A stretch of 64,000 nt of DNA from Rudaeicoccus suwonensis. Its GTDB lineage: Bacteria > Actinomycetota > Actinomycetes > Actinomycetales > Dermatophilaceae. The stretch is from NCBI RefSeq assembly GCF_007829035.1, contig NZ_VIVQ01000002.1:248001-312000 (forward strand), given 5' to 3'. A program made the translations under genes and the position numbers. Each line of letters opens with the position of its first letter. Within the stretch, counting starts at the first letter, position 1. The notes under the pieces are model-generated. The model made no database searches and was not told where the DNA came from. It saw nothing but the letters and a program-made list of their open reading frames with translations. This document shows positions 52,475 through 60,963 of this stretch, piece after piece.

Positions 52475-53053
52475 TCAGCCGGTCAGCCCAGTGGTCGCTG
52501 TCCACGCGCCGGGCGCGTGTTCCGGATAGTCCTCGTCGGTGTCGACGCTGCCGATGACCTCGAAGCCGCGCGCCCGGTAGTTGGCGAGCGCCTGGGGGCC
52601 GTCGAGAGTGCCGGTGTGCAGCCACACCCTGGTGGCGTCGGGCAGGTCGTACCGACCGGGCAGAGTCCACGCCTGCGCGATCACCTCTGTCAGCAGGCGT
52701 CCGCCCAGGCCGCGACCGATGGCCGACTCTATCAGGCCGAAGTAGCGGATCTCGACAGCGGTGCCCTCGCCCTCGGCGGCCGCACGCAGCTGGGCGTAGC
52801 CGGCGGGGGCGCCTGCGTCATACGCGACCCAGACCTCCGCGCCAGGCTCGGCGAGTTCGTCCGCCCACTGTGCGCGTGACCAACCCAGCCGGTCGGTCCA
52901 CCGCCAGGGCCCACCGACTGCGGCATACAGCCATCTCAGGTACTCGGGGGTGATCGCCGCGACGCGTTCGATGCGCAGGCCGCCGACCAGCCGGCGTGAC
53001 GGGCGCAACTGATCGGGCGAACGCATCTCCAGGGTTGTCGTCGTGACCTGCAT
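52475..53053 (-). CDS. GNAT-family N-acetyltransferase
   Basis: A GNAT of about 192 aa. The acetyl-CoA-binding motif A reads ESAIGRGLGGRLLTEVIAQA near residues 108-127, followed by VWLHTGTLDGPQALANYRAR then GFEV, the usual helix and strand before the C-terminus. ATG 53053 is used, with an in-frame GTG at 53107 as an alternative. It converges on the dienelactone-hydrolase-like gene and is divergent from the DHA2 pump. The acceptor is unknown. Confidence 0.83.
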   Translation of the reverse strand: MQVTTTTLEMRSPDQLRPSRRLVGGLRIERVAAITPEYLRWLYAAVGGPWRWTDRLGWSRAQWADELAEPGAEVWVAYDAGAPAGYAQLRAAAEGEGTAVEIRYFGLIESAIGRGLGGRLLTEVIAQAWTLPGRYDLPDATRVWLHTGTLDGPQALANYRARGFEVIGSVDTDEDYPEHAPGAWTATTGLTG

Positions 53054-53162
53054 GACCGGATGCAAGCACATGCCCTCGGTGTTCCACAAAAAGATGTGCG
53101 TTGTCACACCCAGTAGTTAGGCTCAGGTTGCCCCTTGTTTCTGCGTCCGGAGGGAAACGCGC

Positions 53163-54749
53163 GTGTCTGTTGCCGCTGCCCCTGAATATCCCGAAGAGAT
53201 CGACCGCGCCGTTCTGAAGGTCGCCGGTGTCGTCGTGCTCGGCGCGATCATGTCGATCCTCGACATCACCGTCGTCAACGTCGCCCTGCCGACCTTCCAG
53301 AAGACCTTCGCGAGCGGCGGGCAACCCGTCGAATACTCCACCGTCGCCTGGACTGTCACCGCCTACACCCTCGCCCTCGCCACCGTCATCCCGCTCAGCG
53401 GTTGGGCCGCCGACCGGTTCGGCACCAAGCGGCTCTACATGCTGGCGATTCTGCTGTTCACGGCGGGCTCGGCGCTGTGCGCCTCCGCGTCGTCGATCCA
53501 GATGCTCATCAGCTTCCGGGTGCTGCAGGGGCTGGGCGGCGGCATGTTGATGCCGCTCGGTATGACGATCCTCACCCGCGCCGCCGGCCCCAAGCGGATG
53601 GGCCGGTTGATGGCCATCCTCGGTGTGCCGATGCTGCTTGGTCCCATCCTCGGCCCGATCATCGGCGGTTACCTCATCGAGCACGCCAGCTGGCACTGGA
53701 TCTTCCTGATCAACGTCCCGATCGGCGTCATCGCGTTGATCTACGCCTTCTTCGTGCTCGAGAACGACAACCCCACGCCATCGGAATCCTTCGACTTCGT
53801 CGGCATGCTGATGATGTCGCCAGGGCTCGCGCTGTTCCTCTACGGCATCTCCTCGATCCCCAGCGACGGCGTCGGTTCGGCCAAGGTGCTGATCCCGGCC
53901 GCCATCGGTGTCGTGCTGATCGTGAGCTTCGTGTTCTGGGCGTTCAAACCGAAGCACCCGTTGCTGGATCTGCGGTTGTTCAAGAACAAACTGCTGTCGC
54001 TGTCGGTCATCACGATGTTCTTGTTCGTCGCGGCCTTCTTCGGCGGTCTGCTGCTGGTGCCGACGTACTTTCAAGAGGTGCGCGGCGAAAGCACCTTCAT
54101 GGCCGGCCTGCTGGTTGCAGCTCAGGGCATCGGCGCGATGTGCACCATGCCGATCGGCGGCATGCTGGCCGACAAGATGCCGATCGGGCGCATCGTGCCT
54201 TTCGGGCTGGTGTTGATCATCGTGGGCATGTTCGCCCTCACCCGGATAACGTCGACAACCAGTTACTGGTACATCCTCCCGGTGTTGTTCGTGATGGGTC
54301 TCGGCATGGGCGGCACGATGATGCCGATCATGACGTCGGCGCTCAAGACGCTCAAGCACCACGACATCGCGCGAGGCACCACCTTGCTCAACATCGTGCA
54401 GCAGATCGGTTCGTCGGTCGGAGTCGCGATCATGTCGACGGTGCTCACCGACCACCTGAAGAGTTCGTCGGCGGCGTCGATGGCCCAACGCATCGGCCAA
54501 CTCGACCCGAAGGTCCCGTCACAGGCAGCCGAGCTGCAGAAATTGATGGCTCAAGCGGGCAAGCAGTTCGGGACCGGCTTCGAGGCGCTCGCCAAGTCCG
54601 ACGCCGCGAGAGCGTTTGCCGACACCTTCTGGGTGGCCGCCATCCTGTGCCTGCTGACGGTGATCCCGGCGCTCATGCTGCCGCGCAAGCCACTGCCGGT
54701 CGACGAGACAGATGACGAAGGCGAGACGGCGCCGATCATGATCCACTGA
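53163..54749 (+). CDS. DHA2-family MFS multidrug efflux transporter (EmrB/QacA type)
   Basis: A 528-aa membrane protein with 14 predicted helices. Motif D1, LDITVVNVALPTF, is near residue 37; WAADRFGTKRLYM near 81 is motif A and GPILGPIIGGYLIEH near 161 is the antiporter motif C. It probably exports hydrophobic compounds in exchange for protons. The GTG start reads VSVAAAPEYPEE. It is divergent from the GNAT gene with about 109 bp between and may share control with it. No TetR gene adjoins. Confidence 0.92.
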   Translation: MSVAAAPEYPEEIDRAVLKVAGVVVLGAIMSILDITVVNVALPTFQKTFASGGQPVEYSTVAWTVTAYTLALATVIPLSGWAADRFGTKRLYMLAILLFTAGSALCASASSIQMLISFRVLQGLGGGMLMPLGMTILTRAAGPKRMGRLMAILGVPMLLGPILGPIIGGYLIEHASWHWIFLINVPIGVIALIYAFFVLENDNPTPSESFDFVGMLMMSPGLALFLYGISSIPSDGVGSAKVLIPAAIGVVLIVSFVFWAFKPKHPLLDLRLFKNKLLSLSVITMFLFVAAFFGGLLLVPTYFQEVRGESTFMAGLLVAAQGIGAMCTMPIGGMLADKMPIGRIVPFGLVLIIVGMFALTRITSTTSYWYILPVLFVMGLGMGGTMMPIMTSALKTLKHHDIARGTTLLNIVQQIGSSVGVAIMSTVLTDHLKSSSAASMAQRIGQLDPKVPSQAAELQKLMAQAGKQFGTGFEALAKSDAARAFADTFWVAAILCLLTVIPALMLPRKPLPVDETDDEGETAPIMIH

Positions 54750-54794
54750 CCGAGTTTTCGTGCGAGGACTTGCGGCGCATCATTTCGACCGCGG

Positions 54795-56159
54795 TCAGGG
54801 TTTGCGCGAGATCACATCGGCCGCGCGCGCGATGCGCGAGGTGCGACCCGTGCCGGACTCGCGTTTGTCGGCGAAGCGATATGCGGCATACAGCCCGCGA
54901 ACGCCCAACCACCGCAAGGGTTCCGGCTCCCACTTGTGCACCTTGCGGTTGACCCACGGCAGTGCTGTGTGCCGAGTCTCGCGACCCAGAGAGAGATCGG
55001 CGAGAGTGCGGCCTGCGAGGGAGGAAGACACGACGCCGTGACCGACGTACCCACCGGCGAATCCGGCACCGGTCGCCTGATCGAAGGTCACCGTCGCCGA
55101 CCAGTCGCGCGGAACTCCCAGCACCCCGGACCAGGCGTGATCGATGGCCGTGCCGCGCGTGGCGGGCCACAACCGGTGCAGCGTCGCGCTGAGCTCGTCG
55201 ACGGTTCGCGGGGCCGTCGCGCCGGCGGCATCGACACGTGACCCGAAGCGGTAAGGTACTCCCCTTCCACCGATCGCGATGCGGTCGTCGGCGGTGCGCT
55301 GGGCGTACATGTAGACGTGCGCTTCGTCGCCGATGACCTCGGCGCCGGACCAGCCGATCTCGTCCCACACTGGGTCCGGAAGCGGGGCCGTGACGATCAT
55401 CGAGGAGTTCATCGGCAGCCAGGTGCGATGCTCGCCGGCGATGGTTGCGGTGAATCCCTCGGTGCACCGCAGCACGATCGGGGCGTGCACCTCGCCGTGG
55501 GCCGTCACGACGCGACCGCGCTCGATGGTTTCGACAACAGATCCTTCCAGGATCGAAACGCCTTGCTGTTCAACGAGTTCCGCCAAACCCCGCACCAGTT
55601 TTGCGGGATGCAGCCGCGCACAGTGCGGCGACCACACCGCAGCCTGAGCGCCGTCGATCCGGACACGTTCGGCGAGTTGATCCGCGTCGAGCCACTGCTC
55701 GTCGGCGGCGTCGGCCGGGTCCCACGATTCACGCATCCGCTGCAGTTGCGGAGTGTCCGTCGCGACGCGAAGCTCGCCGCCCTTGACGATGTCGGCGTCG
55801 ATGCCGTGCTGGGCGCACACCTCGATGACCTCGTCGACCTGCTCCTGCAGTTGCACCTGCAGGTCGGTCACCGCCGCCGGACCACCGTTGCGTGCGAGCA
55901 CTCTCGCCGATCCCGGCAGGGCTGCCGTCAGCCATCCACCGTTGCGACCGGATGCGCCATACCCGGCAAACTCCCGCTCCACGATGACCACGTCGAGGGT
56001 GGGCTGAATCTGCTTGAGATAGAACGCAGTCCACAGTCCGGTGTATCCGGCCCCGACGATGCACACGTCGGCATCGCGACGTCCGCGCAATGACTCCCGC
56101 GCGGCGGGGCGGCCACCAAGGTCATGCCACCAGTGGGAGATCTGTCCGTTGAGCGTCAT
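54795..56159 (-). CDS. DAO-family FAD oxidoreductase (PuuB-like)
   Basis: A 454-aa FAD protein. ADVCIVGAGYTGLWTAFYL near residues 30-48 binds FAD. EREFAGYGASGRNGGWLT near 62 is the hallmark of gamma-glutamylputrescine-oxidase-like and other D-amino-acid-oxidase-family enzymes. GFAGGYVGHGVVSSSLAGRT near 364 closes the FAD site. These oxidise amines or amino acids and release H2O2. It converges on the DHA2 gene. No putrescine-pathway genes adjoin, so the substrate is open. Confidence 0.88.
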   Translation of the reverse strand: MTLNGQISHWWHDLGGRPAARESLRGRRDADVCIVGAGYTGLWTAFYLKQIQPTLDVVIVEREFAGYGASGRNGGWLTAALPGSARVLARNGGPAAVTDLQVQLQEQVDEVIEVCAQHGIDADIVKGGELRVATDTPQLQRMRESWDPADAADEQWLDADQLAERVRIDGAQAAVWSPHCARLHPAKLVRGLAELVEQQGVSILEGSVVETIERGRVVTAHGEVHAPIVLRCTEGFTATIAGEHRTWLPMNSSMIVTAPLPDPVWDEIGWSGAEVIGDEAHVYMYAQRTADDRIAIGGRGVPYRFGSRVDAAGATAPRTVDELSATLHRLWPATRGTAIDHAWSGVLGVPRDWSATVTFDQATGAGFAGGYVGHGVVSSSLAGRTLADLSLGRETRHTALPWVNRKVHKWEPEPLRWLGVRGLYAAYRFADKRESGTGRTSRIARAADVISRKP

Positions 56160-56255
56160 GGCGACGAGTCTGCTCCTTCCCAGTGGCGCACGTCATACAG
56201 TCCGGCGATCGACCGTCCGCAGTTTCCGCGCGCGCATGTGGGCGAAGCGGCACCT

Positions 56256-56304
56256 CCGATATTCGACGCCGCGGCGGTTATTGCCGCCCCAACGTCGAAT
56301 ATCG
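56256..56304. repeat. 49-bp palindromic repeat, copy B
   Basis: Outer arms CGATATTCGACG and CGTCGAATATCG are a perfect 12-bp inverted repeat, with an inner GGCGG-TTATTG-CCGCC stem. Copy A at 35181-35229 matches it at 38 of 49 positions with no gaps. It lies about 50 bp past the LuxR-gene stop and about 97 bp before the oxidase start. It could be a repetitive extragenic palindrome, a terminator or an operator. Confidence 0.6.
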
Positions 56305-56354
56305 AACGGTCGTGGTGTGGTCTGCCAACGGCAGTCGACAGAAGCCCGCAGGGG

Positions 56355-57032
56355 TCAGAAGCCGCCTGGCACTTTGATGCGCGTGGTGTCGGGCAGCATT
56401 CCGTGCTCGACACCCCACAGGACCGCCTGCGAGCGCGACGTGACATCCATCTTGCGGTACGCCGACCGGATGTACGACTTCACCGAGTTGATCGACAGAT
56501 AGGTCTTGTCGGCGATGTCCTGGTTCCGCAGCCCCTGCGTGATCAGCGAGATGACCTCGGCCTCGCGAGCGGTCAACCCCGCAACCCGACCGGGCCAATT
56601 GCCGAATTCGATACGTGTTTCGGCCACCGCTTCGTCGTCGCGACCGACGAACAGAGTGCGCCCGCGATGTATGGCGACCAGCGCATCCGCCAACGAGTCG
56701 CCGTCGACGGTCTTGGCGATGTATCCGTGCACGCCCTTGCGTCGCGCCGTCGCCACCAGCGCCGGATCGGTGTTCCAGGTGTAGATCACGACCTTGCCGG
56801 CGCCAGGATCGGCGATGACCTCGTCGATGTCGGTGCCGTCCACATGGCTCTGGGAGAAGGTGTCGTAGAGCGTGATGTCGACGTTGTAGTCGCCCTGAAC
56901 GGACGCGTCGAGTTCGACGATCTCGACTTGCTCGCTGAAGGGTCGCAGGATCTCGGCAAGTCCCAGCACCACGATCTCGTAGTCGTTGCGGATGGCGACT
57001 CGCACGGGTCTGCTGGGCAGATCACTCGGCAT
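56355..57032 (-). CDS. LuxR/NarL-type response regulator (no sensor kinase nearby)
   Basis: A 225-aa regulator. The N-terminal receiver starts RVAIRNDYEIVVLGL. A likely phospho-acceptor Asp is in ITLYDTFS near residue 54, the Thr-position strand is VVIYTWNTD and the Lys-position strand is YIAKTVDG. The C-terminal HTH reads LTAREAEVISLITQGLRNQD, then INSVKSYIRSAYRKMDV. The tail SRSQAVLWGVEHGM is shared with the regulator at 62950-63645. Start at ATG 57032. No sensor kinase gene adjoins. Target genes are unknown. Confidence 0.87.
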   Translation of the reverse strand: MPSDLPSRPVRVAIRNDYEIVVLGLAEILRPFSEQVEIVELDASVQGDYNVDITLYDTFSQSHVDGTDIDEVIADPGAGKVVIYTWNTDPALVATARRKGVHGYIAKTVDGDSLADALVAIHRGRTLFVGRDDEAVAETRIEFGNWPGRVAGLTAREAEVISLITQGLRNQDIADKTYLSINSVKSYIRSAYRKMDVTSRSQAVLWGVEHGMLPDTTRIKVPGGF

Positions 57033-57119
57033 GCGGGCGATTTTACGATCCGAAACCGATCCGCGCACGCGGAACGAATCGCGTCACCCATTGGTGTGTA
57101 ACGCCGCGAGGGGCGTGGG

Positions 57120-57575
57120 TCAGGACGGCGGGAATCCACCCGTCGCGACGGGACCCCAGCCGGTGATCTCGACACAGATCAGCGACTTGTTCTGCCGGCG
57201 CATGGCCTCGCGGTATTCGTCCCAATCCGAATGCTCGCCGCTGATGCACCGGAAGTAGTCCACCAGCGGCTCGGTCGCCTCCGGCATGTCGATGATCTTG
57301 GCCGCGCCGTCAAGCTGCACATAGGCGTCATCCCACCCGTCGGATTGGATCAGCAGCGAGACACGGGCGTCATGCCGGATGTTGGCGACCTTGGCACGCT
57401 GCGGGTAGGTCGAGATCAGGATCCGGCCGTCCGGGCCCAGTCCGCAGGTCACCAGCGACAACTGCAGACCGCCGCTGCGTTTGCGGGTCACCAAGGTGGC
57501 ACGGTGACGCGTGCGCACGAATTCGTCGAGGGCGGCGCGATCGACTGTGTCTGCTGTTGCGATCCGAGGGGCCAT
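57120..57575 (-). CDS. PPOX-class (F420/FMN split-barrel) oxidoreductase
   Basis: A 151-aa split-barrel protein of the pyridoxamine-5'-phosphate-oxidase fold. TLVTRKRSGGLQLSLV, then RILISTYPQRAKVANIRHD, then YVQLDGAAKII follow the pattern of actinobacterial PPOX-class F420-dependent enzymes. The cofactor, F420 or FMN, cannot be fixed from sequence. ATG 57575 is chosen; an upstream start would add a basic stretch. Divergent from the BrkB gene. Confidence 0.85.
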   Translation of the reverse strand: MAPRIATADTVDRAALDEFVRTRHRATLVTRKRSGGLQLSLVTCGLGPDGRILISTYPQRAKVANIRHDARVSLLIQSDGWDDAYVQLDGAAKIIDMPEATEPLVDYFRCISGEHSDWDEYREAMRRQNKSLICVEITGWGPVATGGFPPS

Positions 57576-57618
57576 GCCAGCCACGCTACGCCGTGGTCGC
57601 TGGGCACGACGTGTCACG

Positions 57619-58488
57619 ATGGCTGGTGTGAGCCAGAACTCGATCGTCGCGCGGGTGCGTTCCGCGGGCGAGCGCGTGCGGCATACGTTGCCGGCTCACG
57701 CCTGGCGACGCTCCCAGCAGTTCGACATCGGCACCTTGACCCTCGCGCTGTCCGCGCAACAGGTTCTGTGCACCGGTCCGCTGTTTGTCGCGATCTCGGC
57801 GGTGATGCGCAGGTATCGGTCCGGTTCAGTGATCCAGACGCTCAACGATGTGCTCGGCCTCTCCGGTGAGAGCGCGCGCGAAGTCGCCGAACTGTTCCGC
57901 ACGACCGGCAGACCGAGCATGTGGGATCTGGTCGTCGGGGTGATCCTGTGCTTCGTGTTCATGACCGGCGTCGCCGCCACGACCCAGCGCATCCTCGAGA
58001 CCGTATGGCGCCAGTCCCGGGCGAGCCTGGTGCAGTGGTGGCGGCAGTTGCTCTGGGCGACAGTCTTTTTGCCGGTGCTGGGTGGTGGCATGTGGCTCAG
58101 CCATGCCGCGAGGTACTGGCACATGTCGAACTTCTGGGTGGTGACCCTGCTGTCACTCGGCACCGGAGTGGGCGCCACGTTGTTCTACTGGTGGACCCAG
58201 CATGTGCTGCTGCTGGGTCAGATCAGCTGGCGACGGCTGTTGCCCGGCTCGGTGATGATCGGCGTGATGCTGCTCATCGAGACGGCGCTGGCGCAGTACA
58301 TCGTGCCCGGCCAGGTGATCGAGGGCGTCGCCGACTACGGCCTGATCGGCGCCACCTTCGTGCTGTCGGTGTGGGTGATGGTGTTGAGCACGATCGTGGT
58401 GCTCGGCATGTTCCTCGGCGCGGTGTGGGACGAGTACCGCTCGTTCCGTGCATCGAATCACGGCGCGAGCGCCCCGCTGATCGACTGA
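57619..58488 (+). CDS. YihY/BrkB-family membrane protein
   Basis: About 289 aa with six hydrophobic segments, e.g. LVVGVILCFVFMTGVAATT and LLWATVFLPVLGGGMWLSH. The later loop YGLIGATFVLSVWVMVLSTI matches the BrkB family, once thought to be RNase BN and now of uncertain transport or lipid-related function. ATG 57619 is used; a GTG at 57628 is equally possible. A hairpin covers the stop codon. Cytoplasmic membrane. Confidence 0.78.
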   Translation: MAGVSQNSIVARVRSAGERVRHTLPAHAWRRSQQFDIGTLTLALSAQQVLCTGPLFVAISAVMRRYRSGSVIQTLNDVLGLSGESAREVAELFRTTGRPSMWDLVVGVILCFVFMTGVAATTQRILETVWRQSRASLVQWWRQLLWATVFLPVLGGGMWLSHAARYWHMSNFWVVTLLSLGTGVGATLFYWWTQHVLLLGQISWRRLLPGSVMIGVMLLIETALAQYIVPGQVIEGVADYGLIGATFVLSVWVMVLSTIVVLGMFLGAVWDEYRSFRASNHGASAPLID

Positions 58489-58497
58489 GCGATCAGC
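58476..58497 (+). terminator. Weak hairpin over the BrkB stop
   Basis: Arms GCTGATCG and CGATCAGC (8 bp) around a 6-base loop, with no T tract after. It overlaps the stop codon. This is a low-confidence terminator candidate. Confidence 0.25.
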
Positions 58498-58542
58498 TCG
58501 CGTCATACGCTCGCGGTCGACCGCCCACCCTCTCGGCATCGC

Positions 58543-58866
58543 TCAGTCGCGATCCACCAGCAGGTATGACGCAGCTGCACTCGCGGCGGCAACGGTCAGC
58601 ACGGACGGCCACGCCCCGATCTTCTTTGCGAGTGGGTGCGATGCGCCGAAGCCCCCGACATACAACGCCGTGAGTCCGGCCGTGACTGCCGGACCCTTCT
58701 TGGCCAGCCACGTGCGCCCGGCGTAGACACCGGCGGCGGCGAGCACGACACCACCGAGCGGGCGGATGCCTGACTCCTTCGCGGTGAGGTAGCCGCCGAC
58801 AAGTCCCAGCGCGGCGAGGGGTGCAGTCTCAACTTCGATCGCATTGCGAAAACCCATGCCAGCCAT
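58543..58866 (-). CDS. Small multi-helix membrane protein
   Basis: A 107-aa hydrophobic protein with three or four segments (LAALGLVGGYLTA, VVLAAAGVYAGRTWL, VTAGLTALYVGGFGA, VLTVAAASAAASYLL). There is no signal peptide cleavage pattern and no recognised domain. It converges on the BrkB gene and may stand alone. ATG 58866 or, three codons later, 58857. Function unknown. Confidence 0.65.
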   Translation of the reverse strand: MAGMGFRNAIEVETAPLAALGLVGGYLTAKESGIRPLGGVVLAAAGVYAGRTWLAKKGPAVTAGLTALYVGGFGASHPLAKKIGAWPSVLTVAAASAAASYLLVDRD

Positions 58867-58953
58867 GCTAGGCCGGGCTTCCTGAACGCCTCCGGTGACC
58901 GTGGCGGCCAGGTCACGCCCCTAGCGACGATGATGCGGGCGCGGCACCGACGG

Positions 58954-59754
58954 TCACACCTGGAAGATGTCCGCCAGCGTGACCGGCTGCAGCTTGCGCT
59001 CGCGGATGATGTCGACCAGCTGGCCGTAGACGTGCGTCACCGCAGGGTGGTTCGCGTGGCCGATGACGATGTGCTGCGCCAGGAACCACTGCTTCGCGTG
59101 GAAGACAACGCGCTGCGGCGCGATCACGGTCGCATCGGACAGGCTGCCCAGCCACATCGTGACCGCCGGATAACCCAGATCGGCCAACTGCGCGTGCAGC
59201 GCATCGTTGCCGTAACCGAACGGCGGCCGCAAAAACGGCCGACCGAGGACGCCGTAGTTGTTCTTGAGAAAGGTCTCGTTGCGCTGCACCTGATACGTCA
59301 CACCAGCCGCATCCAGCCGCGTCAGATCCGGGTGCGACCAAGTGTGATTGGCGAGGAAGACCTGACCGCTGTCGACCATCGGCGCCAGCGTGGGCTTGGA
59401 TTCGGTCCAACCGGGATTGATGCCGTTGACGAAGCACGTCACCCGCATGCCGGTGTCCTGGCAGAACTTCGCGTATGCCGCAACCACCATCGGGTCGGTG
59501 CCGTCGTCGACGGTCAGGGCGAGGTTGTTGCCGGTGCCGGGCAGGCCGTAGAGGGTCCCGTGGGGAACGGCGACCTTCCGGATGCCGGTGGGCGCCGAGA
59601 AGACACGCGAATCCACTGTGGTGACAGCTGTATTGGAGGATGCGACCTCATCAGGAAATCCGTCAGCACTTTTCGTGGAGGAGTCATCGGCACACCCCGC
59701 CAACATCCCCAGGGTCGCCAACGCCGTCGTGATGAGAAACCCCCGTCGCTGCAT
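58954..59754 (-). CDS. Lipoprotein polysaccharide deacetylase (NodB domain)
   Basis: A 266-aa predicted lipoprotein. MQRRGFLITTALATLGMLAG then Cys is a Tat-like signal with a lipobox (L-A-G-C). The NodB homology domain has LALTVDDGTD (metal Asp pair) near 89, ANHTWSHPDLTRLD (H-x3-H) near 137, RPPFGYGNDALH and a C-terminal HIVIGHANH. It would remove acetyl groups from extracellular polysaccharide or peptidoglycan at the outer face of the membrane. It is divergent from the acyl-CoA-dehydrogenase-like gene. Confidence 0.9.
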   Translation of the reverse strand: MQRRGFLITTALATLGMLAGCADDSSTKSADGFPDEVASSNTAVTTVDSRVFSAPTGIRKVAVPHGTLYGLPGTGNNLALTVDDGTDPMVVAAYAKFCQDTGMRVTCFVNGINPGWTESKPTLAPMVDSGQVFLANHTWSHPDLTRLDAAGVTYQVQRNETFLKNNYGVLGRPFLRPPFGYGNDALHAQLADLGYPAVTMWLGSLSDATVIAPQRVVFHAKQWFLAQHIVIGHANHPAVTHVYGQLVDIIRERKLQPVTLADIFQV

Positions 59755-59889
59755 ACCGCCATTGACACATGCCAACCTGGAGATTCTGTGAATTTCCTAT
59801 CAATGTATGACGCCCCGCACCCTTGAGGAGGACGCGAACAGCAGGACCGGCATACAACACTCGGAGGTCGACCGAGGAGGACACTCACC

Positions 59890-60963
59890 GTGCCTGACAT
59901 CTCCGCGATACCGGAGCGACCGCTTGCCCCCGACCTTGCTCCCGCCGACAGCACGAGCATCTCGGCACTGGCCACAGCCGCCTTCACCGACGACGGCGAG
60001 CCAGACATCCGCCGCGTGCTCGACAGCCACTGTGACTGGGCCGGCGAATTCCCGTGGCCAGGCGAAGGCGACACCCTCGGACTGTGGGCACGTATGGCTC
60101 AGGTCGCGGCTCTGGACGTGTCGGTCGCACGGGCCATCGAGCCTCATCTGGATGCCCTCGCGATCCTGCGTCAAGCCGCCCAGGACGGTCAGTGGTCCGG
60201 CATCGCACCGGACGGCGCGACATGGGGCGTCTTCGCCGCGGAGGGTGCGTCGCCCCGGCTCGCCGCCACGAAGACCTCCGAGGGCTGGCGGCTGACCGGC
60301 GTCAAGCCGTGGTGCTCGCTCGCGTCGGACCTCAGCCACGCGCTCATCACAGCGTGGACCGGTGACGACACACGCGCGCTCTTCGCGGTGGACCTGCGCG
60401 GACCGGGTGTTCGAACCGGCGATGGTTCGCAGTGGGTGGCCCGAGGACTGCCGAACATCCCGTCGGAAGCGGTCACCTTCACGGATGTCCAAACCGAACT
60501 GGTCGCTGAATCTGACTGGTACACCTCACGATCCGGATTCTGGTGGGGCGGCATCGGTGTGGCCGCGTGCTGGTTCGGAGGCATGTGCGGCGTCGCCGAG
60601 CGCCTTGTGTGCCCGGCCCCGAAACGACCACGCGATCAGGTGGCTTGGGCGCATCTCGGTGCCGTCGACACACAGTTGCACATCGCCCGCGTCGCGTTGC
60701 GCGACGCTGCTGCACAGATTGATGCGGGCGCAGCGGACGGCGCTGCTGCGCAGGTGCTCGCCCTTCGGGTGCGCAGCATCGTGCGGCAGACCGCCGACCG
60801 CGTGCTCGCGACCGTCGCGCAGGCGACCGGCCCTGGCCCGCTGGCCACGGAAGAGCAACACGCCCGCCGCGTCGCCGGACTCGAGCTCTACATCCGCCAG
60901 GAGCACGGCCCTCGCGATCAGGTCGCCCTCGCGCAGCTGACCGTTGCCGAGCCAACGCGTTGA
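59890..60963 (+). CDS. Acyl-CoA-dehydrogenase-like protein
   Basis: A 357-aa protein with the acyl-CoA-dehydrogenase fold: WGVFAAEGASPRLAATKT, then GWRLTGVKPWCSLASDLSHA in the flavin-binding middle beta domain, and a helical C-terminal domain. The C-terminal sequence is divergent and the usual catalytic Glu is not obvious. Related genes often sit beside PIG-L/methyltransferase fusions. GAGGAGGAC precedes the GTG start. The stop overlaps the next gene's TTG start by 4 bp, so the two are translationally coupled. Confidence 0.78.
   Translation: MPDISAIPERPLAPDLAPADSTSISALATAAFTDDGEPDIRRVLDSHCDWAGEFPWPGEGDTLGLWARMAQVAALDVSVARAIEPHLDALAILRQAAQDGQWSGIAPDGATWGVFAAEGASPRLAATKTSEGWRLTGVKPWCSLASDLSHALITAWTGDDTRALFAVDLRGPGVRTGDGSQWVARGLPNIPSEAVTFTDVQTELVAESDWYTSRSGFWWGGIGVAACWFGGMCGVAERLVCPAPKRPRDQVAWAHLGAVDTQLHIARVALRDAAAQIDAGAADGAAAQVLALRVRSIVRQTADRVLATVAQATGPGPLATEEQHARRVAGLELYIRQEHGPRDQVALAQLTVAEPTR

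Noticed and set aside
52818-54500. 560-codon minus-strand frame
   Set aside because: His/Glu/Arg-rich product antisense to the DHA2 transporter, typical of high-GC shadow frames.
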